A stretch of DNA of 64,000 bases from UBA1479 sp040221095. GTDB taxonomy: Bacteria > Pseudomonadota > Alphaproteobacteria > Rhodospirillales > Casp-alpha2. The translations under genes and the position numbers were made by a program. Location: NCBI GenBank assembly GCA_040221095.1, contig JAVJVP010000003.1, forward strand, positions 558,001 to 622,000. Reading direction: 5' to 3'. Positions 1 to 8,288 of this stretch are shown in pieces. Below the pieces are notes generated by a model that saw only the letters and a program-made list of their open reading frames with translations, did no database searches and was not told where the DNA came from. The number at the start of each line of letters is the position of its first letter. Position 1 is the first letter of the stretch.

Positions 1-461
1 TCGATGATCGCTTTGACCGCGACCAGCGCCGCCGCCATGTTGGCTCGCGTGTCCGAGGTGCCGCGGGCGTACAGCCAGTCGCCGTGACGCGTCGCGCGGA
101 ACGGATCGCCGCCGCACTTGTCCCATTTCTCCGGCTCGACCGCAGGATAGGTGTCCAGGTGATCGTTGATCATCAGACTCGGGCCACCCTTGGGCCCGGT
201 CAGGCGGCCGACGACGTTGGGCCGGTGGGGCACGGATTCATGTTTTTCCACGGCCATGCCCATGACCTCGAGCTTGCCCGCGACCAGCAGGGCAATGGCC
301 TCTTCCTCGCCGGCCGGAATGTCCGGGTCCAGGGGATTGGCCGAATTCGGCTGTCCCGTGCGAATCAGTTCCGTGGTCAGCTCCTGCCAGGCGGGCTCGG
401 TAATCCGCGCAAGCACGCGGGCTTCAAGTTCGGTGAGGTCGTGGGCGGTCGTCTGGTCCAT
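1..461 (-). CDS. M20 family metallopeptidase, N-terminal part (runs off the left edge)
   Basis: The minus strand from the ATG at 461 gives about 153 residues and stays open to the window edge, so the C-terminal dimerisation and second metal-site regions are missing. Residues 99-106 read NDHLDTYP, the first metal-binding H-x-D of M20 amidohydrolases (H101, D103). Residues 133-138 read RGTSDT, holding the second metal-ligand Asp (D137) of the usual GRG-x-x-D motif. Members include ArgE, DapE and carboxypeptidase G2 types; the substrate cannot be set from this part. An AGGAA-like ribosome site lies a few bases before the ATG. The gene is transcribed away from trkH and is separated from it by 315 bp. 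Confidence 0.85.
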   Translation of the reverse strand, partial: MDQTTAHDLTELEARVLARITEPAWQELTTELIRTGQPNSANPLDPDIPAGEEEAIALLVAGKLEVMGMAVEKHESVPHRPNVVGRLTGPKGGPSLMINDHLDTYPAVEPEKWDKCGGDPFRATRHGDWLYARGTSDTRANMAAALVAVKAII

Positions 462-776
462 GTCGATTCCTGCTGGATATTCGCTGCTGGCCGCCCCCCG
501 ATGAGCGCGCTGGCGGTCTTTGCATCCGAACATTGCATGGGCCATGCCAAAGGGGCTCTTGGCGGCTGCGAGCCACCGGCCCTCATCGAGGGTCGGCGAT
601 AAAGTGTTGAATAATTTATATAATTACAGAATCCGTGCGCCCTTGGGCGGGCGTTTCGGCGGAGGTAAATTTTTACGCCGGAGTAGGTTCTTGGGCGATT
701 AATGGGCAGGCGGGGGGCGGTTGCCCGTGGCTAAGGCAGGACGCCCCAAGGGGCATGGCCCGGCCGGTTGCCCCGT
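462..776. other. Intergenic region between trkH and the M20 peptidase gene
   Basis: No convincing gene. It holds an AT-rich stretch at about 601-630 (containing TTTATATAATTA), the most likely promoter area for the leftward M20 gene. GC-rich inverted repeats near 739-776 (for example GCCCC-AAG-GGGC) follow the trkH stop and could help end that transcript, but no T-run follows them. Confidence 0.4.
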
Positions 777-2225
777 TCAATTGCGCCAGAACGCACGGGT
801 GAACAGGATGATCACCGTGAACAGTTCCAGGCGGCCCAGCAGCATGCCGATGGACATCAGCCACTTCGCCCCGTCGTGCAGGTCGGTGAAGGTGGTGGCC
901 GGGCCCGTCTCGCCCAGGGCCGGGCCGACGTTGGCGATGGCCGTGGCGGCCGTCGAGAACGCGGTCACGAAGTCGAGGCCGAGAAAGCCCAGCCCCAGCG
1001 CCAGCACGGTGAAGCAGAGGAACCAGACGAAGAAGAACGACAGCACTGAGATGATGACCTCGTCCGAGATCGGCTGCTTGTTGTAGTGCGGAATGAACAC
1101 GCCGTGTGGGTGCAGCAGGTGGCGCAGTTGGGTGCGGCAGGCGGCGTAGAGGATCTGGAAGCGGAACACCTTGATGCCGCAGGTCGTCGACCCGGCGCAG
1201 CCGCCGATGAACATAATGAAGAAGAAGATCGGTAGGGCGAAATGCCCCCACAGGGAATAGTCGTCCGTGGCGAAGCCGGTGCCGGTGATGATCGAGATGA
1301 TGTTGAAGGTCGCGAGGCGCAGGGCATCCGCCGGATGCTTTTCCTGTTCGAGCCACAGCCACATGGCGGTCACCAGAACCACGGCGGCAACCGTGGTCAG
1401 AAACCATTGCACCTGCGGGTCGCGGGGCAGGGCCGTGAACTGGCCCTGCAACATTCGTACGTAGGCGATGAAGGGCAGGGCCCCGACAACCATGCCCAGA
1501 GAGGCGATGTAATCAATGGACGCGCTGTTGAAGTAGCCAATGGAATCGTCCCGGGTCGAATAACCGCCCGTGGCGATGGTGGTCATGGCGTGGGCCACGG
1601 CGTCGAAGCCGCTCATCCCCGCCAGCCAGAACGCCCCGGCCCAGACCATGGTCAGGAACAGGTAGATAACGCCGATGGTGCTGGCGATCTGGGCCACCCG
1701 GGGCATCGCCTTCTCCGTCGACTGGTCCGTGGATTCCATGCGGAACAATTGCATGCCGCCGACCTTCAGCATGGGCAGGATGGCGATCGCCATGACGATG
1801 ATCCCGATGCCGCCGAGCCATTGCAGCAGCGCCCGCCACAGCAGGATGCCGGGCGGCAGGGTGTCAAGGTCGGTGAGGATGGTCGAACCCGTGGTGGTCA
1901 GGCCCGACATGGCCTCGAAGAAGGCGTCGGTGAAGCTCAGGTCCCGTTCCGAAAACATGAAGGGGATGGACGCGAACACGGTCAGGGCGACCCAGGTCAG
2001 GGTCGTCATGACGAAGGCCTGACGCACGCTGAGGTTCCGCACGCCGCCGGTCGTCGCGGTCAGCGCCATGGCGACGCCGAGAAACAGGGTCACCCCGGCG
2101 GAGGCGGCGAACACCTCCCAGTCCGGATTGCCGAGAGAAGCGTCGACCACGGCCGGCACGCACATGACCAGCGCCAAGGTCGCCAGCAGCGTGCCCACGA
2201 TCATCAGGATGGGGCGGAAATCCAT
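777..2225 (-). CDS. trkH: Trk-type potassium uptake protein, membrane subunit
   Basis: 482 residues, the usual length for TrkH, the channel-like subunit that imports potassium across the inner membrane with the cytoplasmic NAD-binding regulator TrkA (not in this window). The four selectivity-filter repeats can be read in order: TTTGST (about 110-115), TIATGGY (216-222), TGTGF (314-318) and AIANVGP (429-435), each with the key glycine. Many hydrophobic segments alternate with these pore loops, and the N-terminus begins with a membrane segment. The ATG at 2225 is the first in frame. The gene is 100 bp downstream of folE on the same strand and may be read with it, though the functions are unrelated. 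Confidence 0.95.
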   Translation of the reverse strand: MDFRPILMIVGTLLATLALVMCVPAVVDASLGNPDWEVFAASAGVTLFLGVAMALTATTGGVRNLSVRQAFVMTTLTWVALTVFASIPFMFSERDLSFTDAFFEAMSGLTTTGSTILTDLDTLPPGILLWRALLQWLGGIGIIVMAIAILPMLKVGGMQLFRMESTDQSTEKAMPRVAQIASTIGVIYLFLTMVWAGAFWLAGMSGFDAVAHAMTTIATGGYSTRDDSIGYFNSASIDYIASLGMVVGALPFIAYVRMLQGQFTALPRDPQVQWFLTTVAAVVLVTAMWLWLEQEKHPADALRLATFNIISIITGTGFATDDYSLWGHFALPIFFFIMFIGGCAGSTTCGIKVFRFQILYAACRTQLRHLLHPHGVFIPHYNKQPISDEVIISVLSFFFVWFLCFTVLALGLGFLGLDFVTAFSTAATAIANVGPALGETGPATTFTDLHDGAKWLMSIGMLLGRLELFTVIILFTRAFWRN

Positions 2226-2325
2226 GCCCTTGCCTCGTTCTGTCCCCGTTGTGACGAGGTTTAGAGCATTTCTGGTAAAGAAGGAACTAATCGGCGGAAC
2301 CGGCCCCGGAGAGGCCGCCCGGAGG

Positions 2326-2940
2326 TTAGTGCCCGATCATGGCGAGGAACTCGCGGCGCGTCGTCGGATCGTCGCGGAACGCGCCCAACATGCGCGAGGT
2401 CACCATGGTCACGCCGGGTTTCGAGACGCCGCGCGTGGTCATGCATTGGTGCGCGGCCTCGATAACCACGGCGACGCCCTTGGGCTCCAGCACGTCGTTG
2501 ATGGCGTTGGCCACCTGGGCGGTCATCTTTTCCTGGATCTGCAGGCGCTTGGCATAGGCCTCGACGACCCGCGCCAGCTTGGAGATGCCGACGACCCGGC
2601 GGTGCGGCAGATAGGCGACATGGGCGACGCCGATGATCGGCACCATGTGATGCTCGCAATGGCTTTCCAGGCGGATGTCCTTGAGGACGACGATCTCGTC
2701 GTAGCCGTCCGTTTCCTCGAAGGTGCGCTGCAGGATTTCCACCGGATCGGCGGCATAGCCGGCGAAGAATTCCTCATAGGCGCTGGCGACCCGCTTGGGC
2801 GTGTCGATCAGGCCTTCGCGGGCGGGATCGTCGCCGGCCCAGCGGATCAGCGTGCGCACGGCGGCTTCGGCCTCGGCGCGGGACGGTTTTGCCTTGGCGG
2901 CGGCAATGTTGGCGACACTCAGATGTTTTTTGGCGGTCAC
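2326..2940 (-). CDS. folE: GTP cyclohydrolase I
   Basis: 204 residues from a GTG start at 2940. The enzyme turns GTP into 7,8-dihydroneopterin triphosphate, the first step of folate synthesis, as a cytoplasmic decamer. The zinc site is visible: SHCEHH at 93-98 (C95, H98) and AAHQCMTTRG at 162-171 (C166). HRRVVGISKLARVVEAY (113-129) and QIQEKMTAQ are also family hallmarks. The open frame extends further upstream, but that part lies inside apaG in another frame and looks like non-family sequence, so GTG 2940 is preferred. It follows apaG by 35 bp on the same strand, consistent with co-transcription. The ribosome site is weak. Confidence 0.93.
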   Translation of the reverse strand: MTAKKHLSVANIAAAKAKPSRAEAEAAVRTLIRWAGDDPAREGLIDTPKRVASAYEEFFAGYAADPVEILQRTFEETDGYDEIVVLKDIRLESHCEHHMVPIIGVAHVAYLPHRRVVGISKLARVVEAYAKRLQIQEKMTAQVANAINDVLEPKGVAVVIEAAHQCMTTRGVSKPGVTMVTSRMLGAFRDDPTTRREFLAMIGH

Positions 2941-2975
2941 GGTCGGGGTTCCCGGTCCTGTTGGTTCTTGAGGGC

Positions 2976-3386
2976 TCAGTTCAGATGGATGCGTTCGTGC
3001 GGGCTGTCGAGCGAGAAGGCGGGCACGGTGGCGTCGAAGAAGTCGCCGGTCTGGGTTTCCATCTCGTAGGAACCCATCATCATGCCCGACGGCGTCGCCA
3101 GCGGCGTGCCGCTGGTGTATTCGAAGGCCTCGCCCGGGTTCAGGACCGGCTGTTCGCCGACCACACCCTCGCCGCGCACTTCGTGAGAGGTGCCGAGGGC
3201 ATCCGTGATCCGCCAATAGCGGTTGAGAAGCTGCACCGTCTCCGCCCCCTGGTTCTCGATGCGCACCGTATAGGCCCAGACATAGCGGCCGTCGTCGGGC
3301 GCCGACTGGTCGGGCAGGTACTGGGGGGTGACGCTGACGCGGATGCCGCGCGTTGTTTCCGAATAGCTATGTGTCTTGGTGTCCAT
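2976..3386 (-). CDS. apaG: ApaG domain protein (CorD/ApaG family)
   Basis: 136 residues, close to the usual 125-135 for ApaG, a small FnIII-like beta-sandwich protein linked in enterobacteria to cobalt and magnesium sensitivity; its biochemical role is not settled. Recognisable parts are RYWRITDALG, then GEGVVGEQPVLNPGEAFEY with the conserved G-x-G-V-V-G-x-x-P pattern, then SGTPLATPSGMMMGSY. An upstream in-frame ATG would add 16 residues of no family character; the ATG at 3386 gives MDTKTHSY, which fits the family. folE lies 35 bp downstream on the same strand. Upstream is a 293-bp gap divergent with the EF-G-like gene. Confidence 0.9.
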   Translation of the reverse strand: MDTKTHSYSETTRGIRVSVTPQYLPDQSAPDDGRYVWAYTVRIENQGAETVQLLNRYWRITDALGTSHEVRGEGVVGEQPVLNPGEAFEYTSGTPLATPSGMMMGSYEMETQTGDFFDATVPAFSLDSPHERIHLN

Positions 3387-3576
3387 GATGTGTCGTCGTT
3401 TCTGCTGCGGGTGGGGTCCGCATGGTTCTGCCACGGCCGGGCGCCGCGAAAGGCCAGTTTAGCCTCGCATATGGGGGGGTTGTCCACCAAGGCCAAGAGT
3501 TTGTTGTTCCGGCCGCCCGGATACGGGATTCCGGGCCGGGACAATGACAAGTATCGGCGGGATTCCCGGATTCTTC

Positions 3577-3604
3577 TTGAATCCCCCGGCGGGAAGGATA
3601 GGCT
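3577..3604 (+). promoter_or_regulatory. Possible promoter of the EF-G-like gene
   Basis: TTGAAT at 3577-3582 and TAGGCT at 3599-3604 have a 16-base spacer and lie about 75 bp upstream of the ATG at 3680. This is a moderate sigma70 match found by eye only. Confidence 0.3.
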
Positions 3605-3679
3605 TTAACCATAAAACGGACTTCGAAGGCCGACTGAACGGCCCCTTCCTGCGACAAAAAACGCACCTGGGAGGTAACG

Positions 3680-5707
3680 ATGACCAAATCCGACAACCGG
3701 CCCCGTGTGGCAGCCCTGGTCGGCCCCTATCTAAGCGGCAAGACATCCCTGCTCGAGGAAATCCTCCGCCAATGCGAGATTCTTGACCGCAAGGGCTCGG
3801 TCAAGGAGGGCAACATGGTCGGCGACTCCTCGCCCGAGGCCCGCGCCCGCCAGATGTCCACGGAAATGAACATCGCCAGCGTCTCCTATCTGGGCGATCC
3901 CTGGACCTTCATCGACTGTCCCGGCTCCATCGACATGCTGCAGGACGCCCATAACGCCCTGATGATCGCCGATGCCGCCGTGGTGGTCTGCGAGCCGGGC
4001 CAGGCCCGGGCCCTGACGGCGGCGCCGATCCTCAAGTTCCTCGACCAGCACCAGATCCCGCACATCATCTTCATCAACAAGATGGACAGTGCCGAAGCCA
4101 GCGTCGCCGAGACCCTGGACGCCCTGCAGGGCCTGTCCGACAGCCCCCTGGTGCTGCGCGAAATTCCGCTGCGCGACGGCGGCGATGACGTGACCGGACA
4201 TGTCGATCTGGTGTCGGAACGCGCCTTCCGCTGGCAGGAGGGCAAGCCGTCGGAACTCATGGAACTGCCCGAGGCGGTCAGGGGGCGCGAGGAAATCGCG
4301 CGCACGGAACTGCTGGAAATTCTCGCCGATTTCGATGACGCGCTGCTGGAAAAGCTGCTGGAAGACGTGGTGCCGCAGACGGGCGAGGTGTTCGAGCATC
4401 TGACCAAGGTGATGCAGGACGGCAAGGTCGTGCCCGTGTTCTTCGGCTCGGCGGAACACGGCAACGGTGTGCGGCGCCTGCTCAAGGCCCTGCGCCACGA
4501 AGCCCCGGGCCCGGACGCCACGGCCCAGCGCCTGGGCGAGCCGGTGTCGGGCGAAGCGGCGGCGCGGGTGTTCAAGACCGTTCATGCCGGCCATGCGGGT
4601 AAGCTCAGCTTCGCCCGGGTGTGGTGCGGCGACATCGCCGACGGCCTGGCGTCGTCCCAGGGCCGGGTGTCGGGCCTGTCCAAGGCCCTGGGCCAGAAGA
4701 CCGAAAAGGTCGCCAAGGCGGGGGTGGGCGAGGTCGTCGCCCTCGGCCGCATGGACGAGGTCAAGACCGGCGATCTGGTCTCGGCCTCGGGCAAGGCCAA
4801 GGGCATGACCTGGCCGGCGCCCTTGACGCCGCTGTTTTCCATGGCCGTGCACGCGGCCAACCGGGGCGACGAGGTCAAGATGTCGGGGGCATTGGCCAAG
4901 ATCATCGAGGAAGATCCCTCGATCTCCCATGAACACAACCCGGACACGGGGGAAATGCTGCTGTGGGGCCAGGGCGAAATGCACCTGATGATCACCCTCG
5001 ACCGGATGAAGGGCAAGTTCCACATCGACGTCGACAGCGAACGGCCCCAGGTTCCCTATAAGGAAACCATCCGCAAGCCGACCAGCCAGCACGCCCGCCA
5101 CAAGAAGCAGTCGGGCGGGCACGGCGAATTCGGCGACGTGCACCTGGACATCAAGCCCCTCGCCCGGGGCGGCGGGTTCACCTTCGGCGACACCATTTCC
5201 GGCGGGGTGGTGCCCAAGCAGTACATCCCGGCGGTCGAGGCCGGGGTGCGGGAATATCTCGCGCGGGGGCCCCTGGGCTTTCCCGTGGTCGACCTGTCCG
5301 TGACCCTGACCGATGGTCAGTACCACAACGTGGATTCCTCGGACATGGCGTTCCGCAAGGCGGCGCAACAGGCCATGCGCGAAGGCATGCCCAACTGCCA
5401 GCCGGTGTTGTTGGAGCCGATCTGCAAGGTCGTCATATCGATGCCGTCGGAATTCACCTCGCGCATGCAGCGTCTGGTGTCCGGACGGCGCGGCCAGATC
5501 ATGGGCTTCGACGCCAAGCCCGGCTGGGCCGGCTGGGACGCGGTGCAGGTGCAATTGCCGCAATCGGAAATGCACGACCTAGTGATCGAACTACGCTCCA
5601 TGACCATGGGTGTCGGCACATTTGAGTGGGAATTCGACCACCTGCAGGAACTGATGGGCAAGGAAGCCGACCAGGTAGTCGCCCAGCGGGCCCAGGCGGC
5701 GCAATAG
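3680..5707 (+). CDS. EF-G-like translational GTPase (paralogue of FusA)
   Basis: 675 residues with the five-domain layout of elongation factor G, but clearly not canonical FusA. The G1 loop is GPYLSGKT (15-22) instead of the usual GHIDAGKT, the G3 motif is DCPGS (79-83) instead of DTPGH, and G4 is NKMD (133-136). The switch-II histidine needed for GTP hydrolysis in EF-G is therefore a serine. The C-terminal half keeps EF-G domains III-V (EDPSISHEHNPDTGEMLLWG, HKKQSGGHGEFGDV, and a domain IV/V with SRMQRLVSGRRGQIMGFD). These features match the EF-G-like group known as a second copy in many bacteria, whose role is unclear. GGGAGG precedes the ATG. It is a single gene, flanked by a minus-strand terminator. 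Confidence 0.88.
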   Translation: MTKSDNRPRVAALVGPYLSGKTSLLEEILRQCEILDRKGSVKEGNMVGDSSPEARARQMSTEMNIASVSYLGDPWTFIDCPGSIDMLQDAHNALMIADAAVVVCEPGQARALTAAPILKFLDQHQIPHIIFINKMDSAEASVAETLDALQGLSDSPLVLREIPLRDGGDDVTGHVDLVSERAFRWQEGKPSELMELPEAVRGREEIARTELLEILADFDDALLEKLLEDVVPQTGEVFEHLTKVMQDGKVVPVFFGSAEHGNGVRRLLKALRHEAPGPDATAQRLGEPVSGEAAARVFKTVHAGHAGKLSFARVWCGDIADGLASSQGRVSGLSKALGQKTEKVAKAGVGEVVALGRMDEVKTGDLVSASGKAKGMTWPAPLTPLFSMAVHAANRGDEVKMSGALAKIIEEDPSISHEHNPDTGEMLLWGQGEMHLMITLDRMKGKFHIDVDSERPQVPYKETIRKPTSQHARHKKQSGGHGEFGDVHLDIKPLARGGGFTFGDTISGGVVPKQYIPAVEAGVREYLARGPLGFPVVDLSVTLTDGQYHNVDSSDMAFRKAAQQAMREGMPNCQPVLLEPICKVVISMPSEFTSRMQRLVSGRRGQIMGFDAKPGWAGWDAVQVQLPQSEMHDLVIELRSMTMGVGTFEWEFDHLQELMGKEADQVVAQRAQAAQ

Positions 5708-5758
5708 CGCCGCCGAGTACCCGGTCCGGCGCAATAACGCGGCAGAAACCGAGATCAC

Positions 5759-5960
5759 AAAAAAACCGCCGGTCTCCCTAAGGAGACCGGCGAGTTTGAC
5801 AGGGAGGCTTCACGTCTGGGAGACGTTGGGGCCGCTGGCCTGGGGGGCCAGGGAGCGGTCCCGGTGCCGGATGACCTCCGGCGAGGTGGGTCTGGGAGGA
5901 GACCCAAAATCCGTTCCGTCGCCACAGCGCTTAGGAGCAATCGGTCGCGACGGGATGGTG
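5759..5960 (-). ncRNA. Candidate structured small RNA with an anti-Shine-Dalgarno loop
   Basis: Five perfect short inverted repeats follow each other: 5888-5905 (6-bp stem), 5866-5882 (6 bp), 5835-5851 (6 bp), 5812-5826 (6 bp) and the 11-bp terminator stem at 5767-5792. Seven A's at 5759-5765 become a U-run on the minus strand, which sets the direction. On that strand the first loop contains CUCCUCCC (complement of 5894-5901), an exact anti-Shine-Dalgarno string, and the fourth loop is CCC within UCUCCCAGA. No gene on the minus strand ends here, so the terminator needs its own transcript. A TATATA-like box at 5963-5968 sits just upstream. Alphaproteobacterial small RNAs with CCUCCUCCC loops are known; membership of such a family is inference, and the 5' end is a guess. 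Confidence 0.5.
5767..5792 (-). terminator. Intrinsic terminator, minus strand
   Basis: An 11-bp perfect GC-rich stem (5767-5777 with 5782-5792) with the loop CTAA, followed on the minus strand by seven U's (5759-5765). On the plus strand only a short T-run follows, so it could end the EF-G-like mRNA only weakly. The nearest minus-strand gene ends more than 300 bp away, which is why a small RNA is proposed. Confidence 0.85.
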
Positions 5961-5980
5961 GTTATATAAACCGCCAAGCT

Positions 5981-5990
5981 TGGTATACCA
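5981..5990. promoter_or_regulatory. GTATAC palindrome (possible GntR-type operator)
   Basis: TGGTATACCA is a perfect 10-base palindrome lying 10-20 bases upstream of the AT-rich box that may drive the candidate small RNA. Related GTATAC-type sequences occur upstream of mdh (42564-42580) and sdhC (53344-53367). Palindromes of this shape are typical of FadR/GntR-type regulators; the regulator here is not known. Confidence 0.35.
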
Positions 5991-6008
5991 GTCACAAAGC
6001 TGCATTCC

Positions 6009-6031
6009 AGATATGCGATTCACGCATATCT
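6009..6031. repeat. 9-bp inverted repeat downstream of the LysR gene
   Basis: AGATATGCG (6009-6017) and CGCATATCT (6023-6031) are exact reverse complements around a 5-base loop. It lies 85 bp beyond the stop codon of the LysR-type gene. There is no T-run on either side, so it is not a clear terminator; it could be an operator or an mRNA 3' hairpin. Confidence 0.5.
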
Positions 6032-6115
6032 TGAGGGGGGGCCTGCAAATATTGCATTTGGGTAACAAAAATCGCCGGTCGATTGTGAAGCCTGTGAAGG
6101 CCGCCCCGGCGGACC

Positions 6116-7006
6116 CTAGAAGTTCTCCGGGTTCAGGCGGCTGACCAGGAAATCGCGGAACACGGTGATGCGCTTGGAACTGCGCAGCTCCTCCGGATAG
6201 ACGAAATAGGCCTCGATGGAGGGGCCGCGCAGTTCCGGCAGCACTTCCTTCAAGTTGTTGGCCTCGCGGCTCATGTAATCGGGCAGGGCGCCGATGCCGA
6301 GCCCTGACTGCACGGCGCGGTAAATGCCGTAGATGGAATTGACCCGCAGCACCGGTTCCCGCGTTTCGCCGGGTGGCGCGCCGGCGGTCAGCAGCCAGTT
6401 CAGGTTTTCGACCGGCGGGCGGGCGTCGTCGCCGTAGACCACCAGATCGTGGTCGTCCAGGTCCTGGGGCCGGGCCGGGGTGCCGTGTTCGGCCAGATAT
6501 TCGGCCGAGGCATAGACATGGTAGTTCATGTTCATGATGTAGCGCTGGATCAGGTCCGGCTGCTTGGGCGGGGCCAGGCGGATGGCGACGTCGGCCTGGC
6601 GCATGGACAGGTCCAGTTCCGTGTCGGCCAAAACCAGCGACACGGCGATGTCCGGGTACAGGGTCTTGAACTCGCGCATGCGCGGCGTCAGCCAGATCGA
6701 GCCGAAGGCGACCGTGGTCGTCACCTTGAGCGGCCCCTGGGCCTCGTCCTTGTTGTCGGCGATGCGGGCCTCGACCATGGCCAGCTTGGAAAACACGTCG
6801 TGCGCCGTGCGGAACAGCAGCTCGCCCTGTTCCGTCAGGATCAGGCCGCGCGCATGGCGGTGGAACAGCGGCACCCGCAGGCTTTCCTCAAGCGCGCTGA
6901 CCTGGCGGCTGACCGCCGATTGGCTCAGGTGAAGATCCTCGCCGGCGCGGGTAAAGCTGCCCGCTTCGGCGACGGCGTGAAACACCCGCAGTTTGTCCCA
7001 ATCCAT
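6116..7006 (-). CDS. LysR family transcriptional regulator
   Basis: 296 residues, the standard LysR length. The N-terminal winged helix-turn-helix is clear (residues 1-60, including SFTRAGEDLHLSQSAVSRQV and ALEESLRVPLFHR). A linker helix follows, then a periplasmic-binding-like effector domain (about 92-290) with GPLKVTTTVAFGSIWL at its start and SGLGIGALPDYM near the end. The ligand cannot be told. It starts 69 bp after the trxB stop on the same strand, so the two may be co-transcribed. That arrangement hints at a link to thioredoxin or redox metabolism, but this is inference from position only. Confidence 0.9.
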   Translation of the reverse strand: MDWDKLRVFHAVAEAGSFTRAGEDLHLSQSAVSRQVSALEESLRVPLFHRHARGLILTEQGELLFRTAHDVFSKLAMVEARIADNKDEAQGPLKVTTTVAFGSIWLTPRMREFKTLYPDIAVSLVLADTELDLSMRQADVAIRLAPPKQPDLIQRYIMNMNYHVYASAEYLAEHGTPARPQDLDDHDLVVYGDDARPPVENLNWLLTAGAPPGETREPVLRVNSIYGIYRAVQSGLGIGALPDYMSREANNLKEVLPELRGPSIEAYFVYPEELRSSKRITVFRDFLVSRLNPENF

Positions 7007-7075
7007 GGGAATACGCCCCCTGATCGGCCCTGCGTGGATGCGCTCCCTAACCGCACCCGGGCCGGTTGTCGCCGC

Positions 7076-8056
7076 CTATTCGGCGGCTGCCTGCTGCGTC
7101 TCCTGGGCGGCCAGAAAATGTTCGGCCTCCAGCGCCGCCATGCATCCGGTGCCGGCCGCGGTGACGGCCTGGCGGAACACCTTGTCCTGGACGTCGCCGG
7201 CGGCGAACACGCCCGGAATGTTGGTTTTGGTGCTGTCCGGTTTGGTGATGATATAGCCTTCGTCGTCCATGTCGACCTGACCCGCGAACAGTTTCGTGTT
7301 GGGGTCGTGGCCGATGGCGATGAACACGCCGTCGGCGGCCCGTTCGGTGATTTCGCCGGTCTTCGCGTTGCGCAGTTTCATGGCCGACACGCCCGGGGGC
7401 GTGCCGTCGCCCAGCACTTCCTCCAACACCGTGTCCCAGATCACCTCGATCTTTTCGTTCTTGAACAGGCGGTCCTGCATGATCTTTTCCGCGCGCAGTT
7501 CGTCGCGGCGGTGGATCAGGGTCACGCGGGACGCGAAATTGGTCAGGAACAGGGCTTCCTCGACCGCCGTGTTGCCGCCGCCGATCACGGCGACCTCCTT
7601 GCCGCGGTAGAAGAACCCGTCGCAGGTGGCGCAGGCGGACACGCCGAAGCCCATGAATTTTTCCTCGGACGGCAGGCCGAGCCAGCGCGCACTTGCCCCC
7701 GTGGCGATAACCAGGGTGTCGCCGGTGTAGACCGCACCCGAATCGCCCACGGCGCGGAACGGCCGGGCCTTCAGGTCGACCTCCATGATCGTGTCCTCGA
7801 CCATCTCCGTGCCCACGTTCTTGGCCTGCTCGAACATCTGTTCCATCAGCCAGGGGCCCTGGATCGGTTCGGCGAAGCCCGGATAGTTTTCGACATCGGT
7901 GGTGATGGTCAATTGGCCGCCCGGCTGCAGGCCGCGCACCAGAATGGGCGCCAGGTTGGCGCGCGCGGCATAGACGGCGGCCGTATAGCCGGCGGCGCCG
8001 GAGCCGATGATCAGAACCTTGGAATGGCGGGGAGCGGAGTTGGAAGCAGCGGGCAT
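7076..8056 (-). CDS. trxB: Thioredoxin-disulfide reductase
   Basis: 326 residues, a normal bacterial low-molecular-weight TrxB. It passes electrons from NADPH through FAD and a redox-active disulfide to thioredoxin in the cytoplasm. Motifs in order: FAD-binding GSGAAG (18-23), the redox centre CATC (142-145) in SACATCDGFFY, NADPH-binding GGGNTA (159-164) with the HRRDELRAEK segment that recognises the phosphate, and the C-terminal FAD motif GVFAAGDVQD (about 287). The short Ala/Glu-rich C-terminal tail is unremarkable. It is divergent from the Lrp/AsnC gene across a 232-bp gap and lies upstream of the LysR gene. Confidence 0.96.
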   Translation of the reverse strand: MPAASNSAPRHSKVLIIGSGAAGYTAAVYAARANLAPILVRGLQPGGQLTITTDVENYPGFAEPIQGPWLMEQMFEQAKNVGTEMVEDTIMEVDLKARPFRAVGDSGAVYTGDTLVIATGASARWLGLPSEEKFMGFGVSACATCDGFFYRGKEVAVIGGGNTAVEEALFLTNFASRVTLIHRRDELRAEKIMQDRLFKNEKIEVIWDTVLEEVLGDGTPPGVSAMKLRNAKTGEITERAADGVFIAIGHDPNTKLFAGQVDMDDEGYIITKPDSTKTNIPGVFAAGDVQDKVFRQAVTAAGTGCMAALEAEHFLAAQETQQAAAE

Positions 8057-8165
8057 GAAGCGATCTACCTTTTGAACGAGAATGCGGGGGCCGTGTCTGC
8101 CCAGAATCCACGGCGGATTGGGGACCTAAGATAAGAGGGCCCCGGCCGCCGTGCAAGGACAAGCG

Positions 8166-8245
8166 GCCCGGCCGCAAGGACATCGGCCGGGCTGTGGAAG
8201 ATGCCCTGGTGACAGGGCTTTCCCCTGGCGTCGTTATAATATAAT
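8166..8245. promoter_or_regulatory. trxB/lrp divergent control region: hairpin and TATAAT boxes
   Basis: A perfect 9-bp inverted repeat, GCCCGGCCG (8166-8174) with CGGCCGGGC (8184-8192), is followed by overlapping TATAAT boxes at 8235-8240 and 8240-8245, about 45-50 bp before the lrp ATG. No good -35 is spaced 16-18 bases from either box, although GTGACA lies at 8209-8214. The area likely carries both divergent promoters. Confidence 0.4.
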
Positions 8246-8288
8246 TTCGCAACAATATTTCGCCGTACCAGGGGGTTGGGAAACGATC

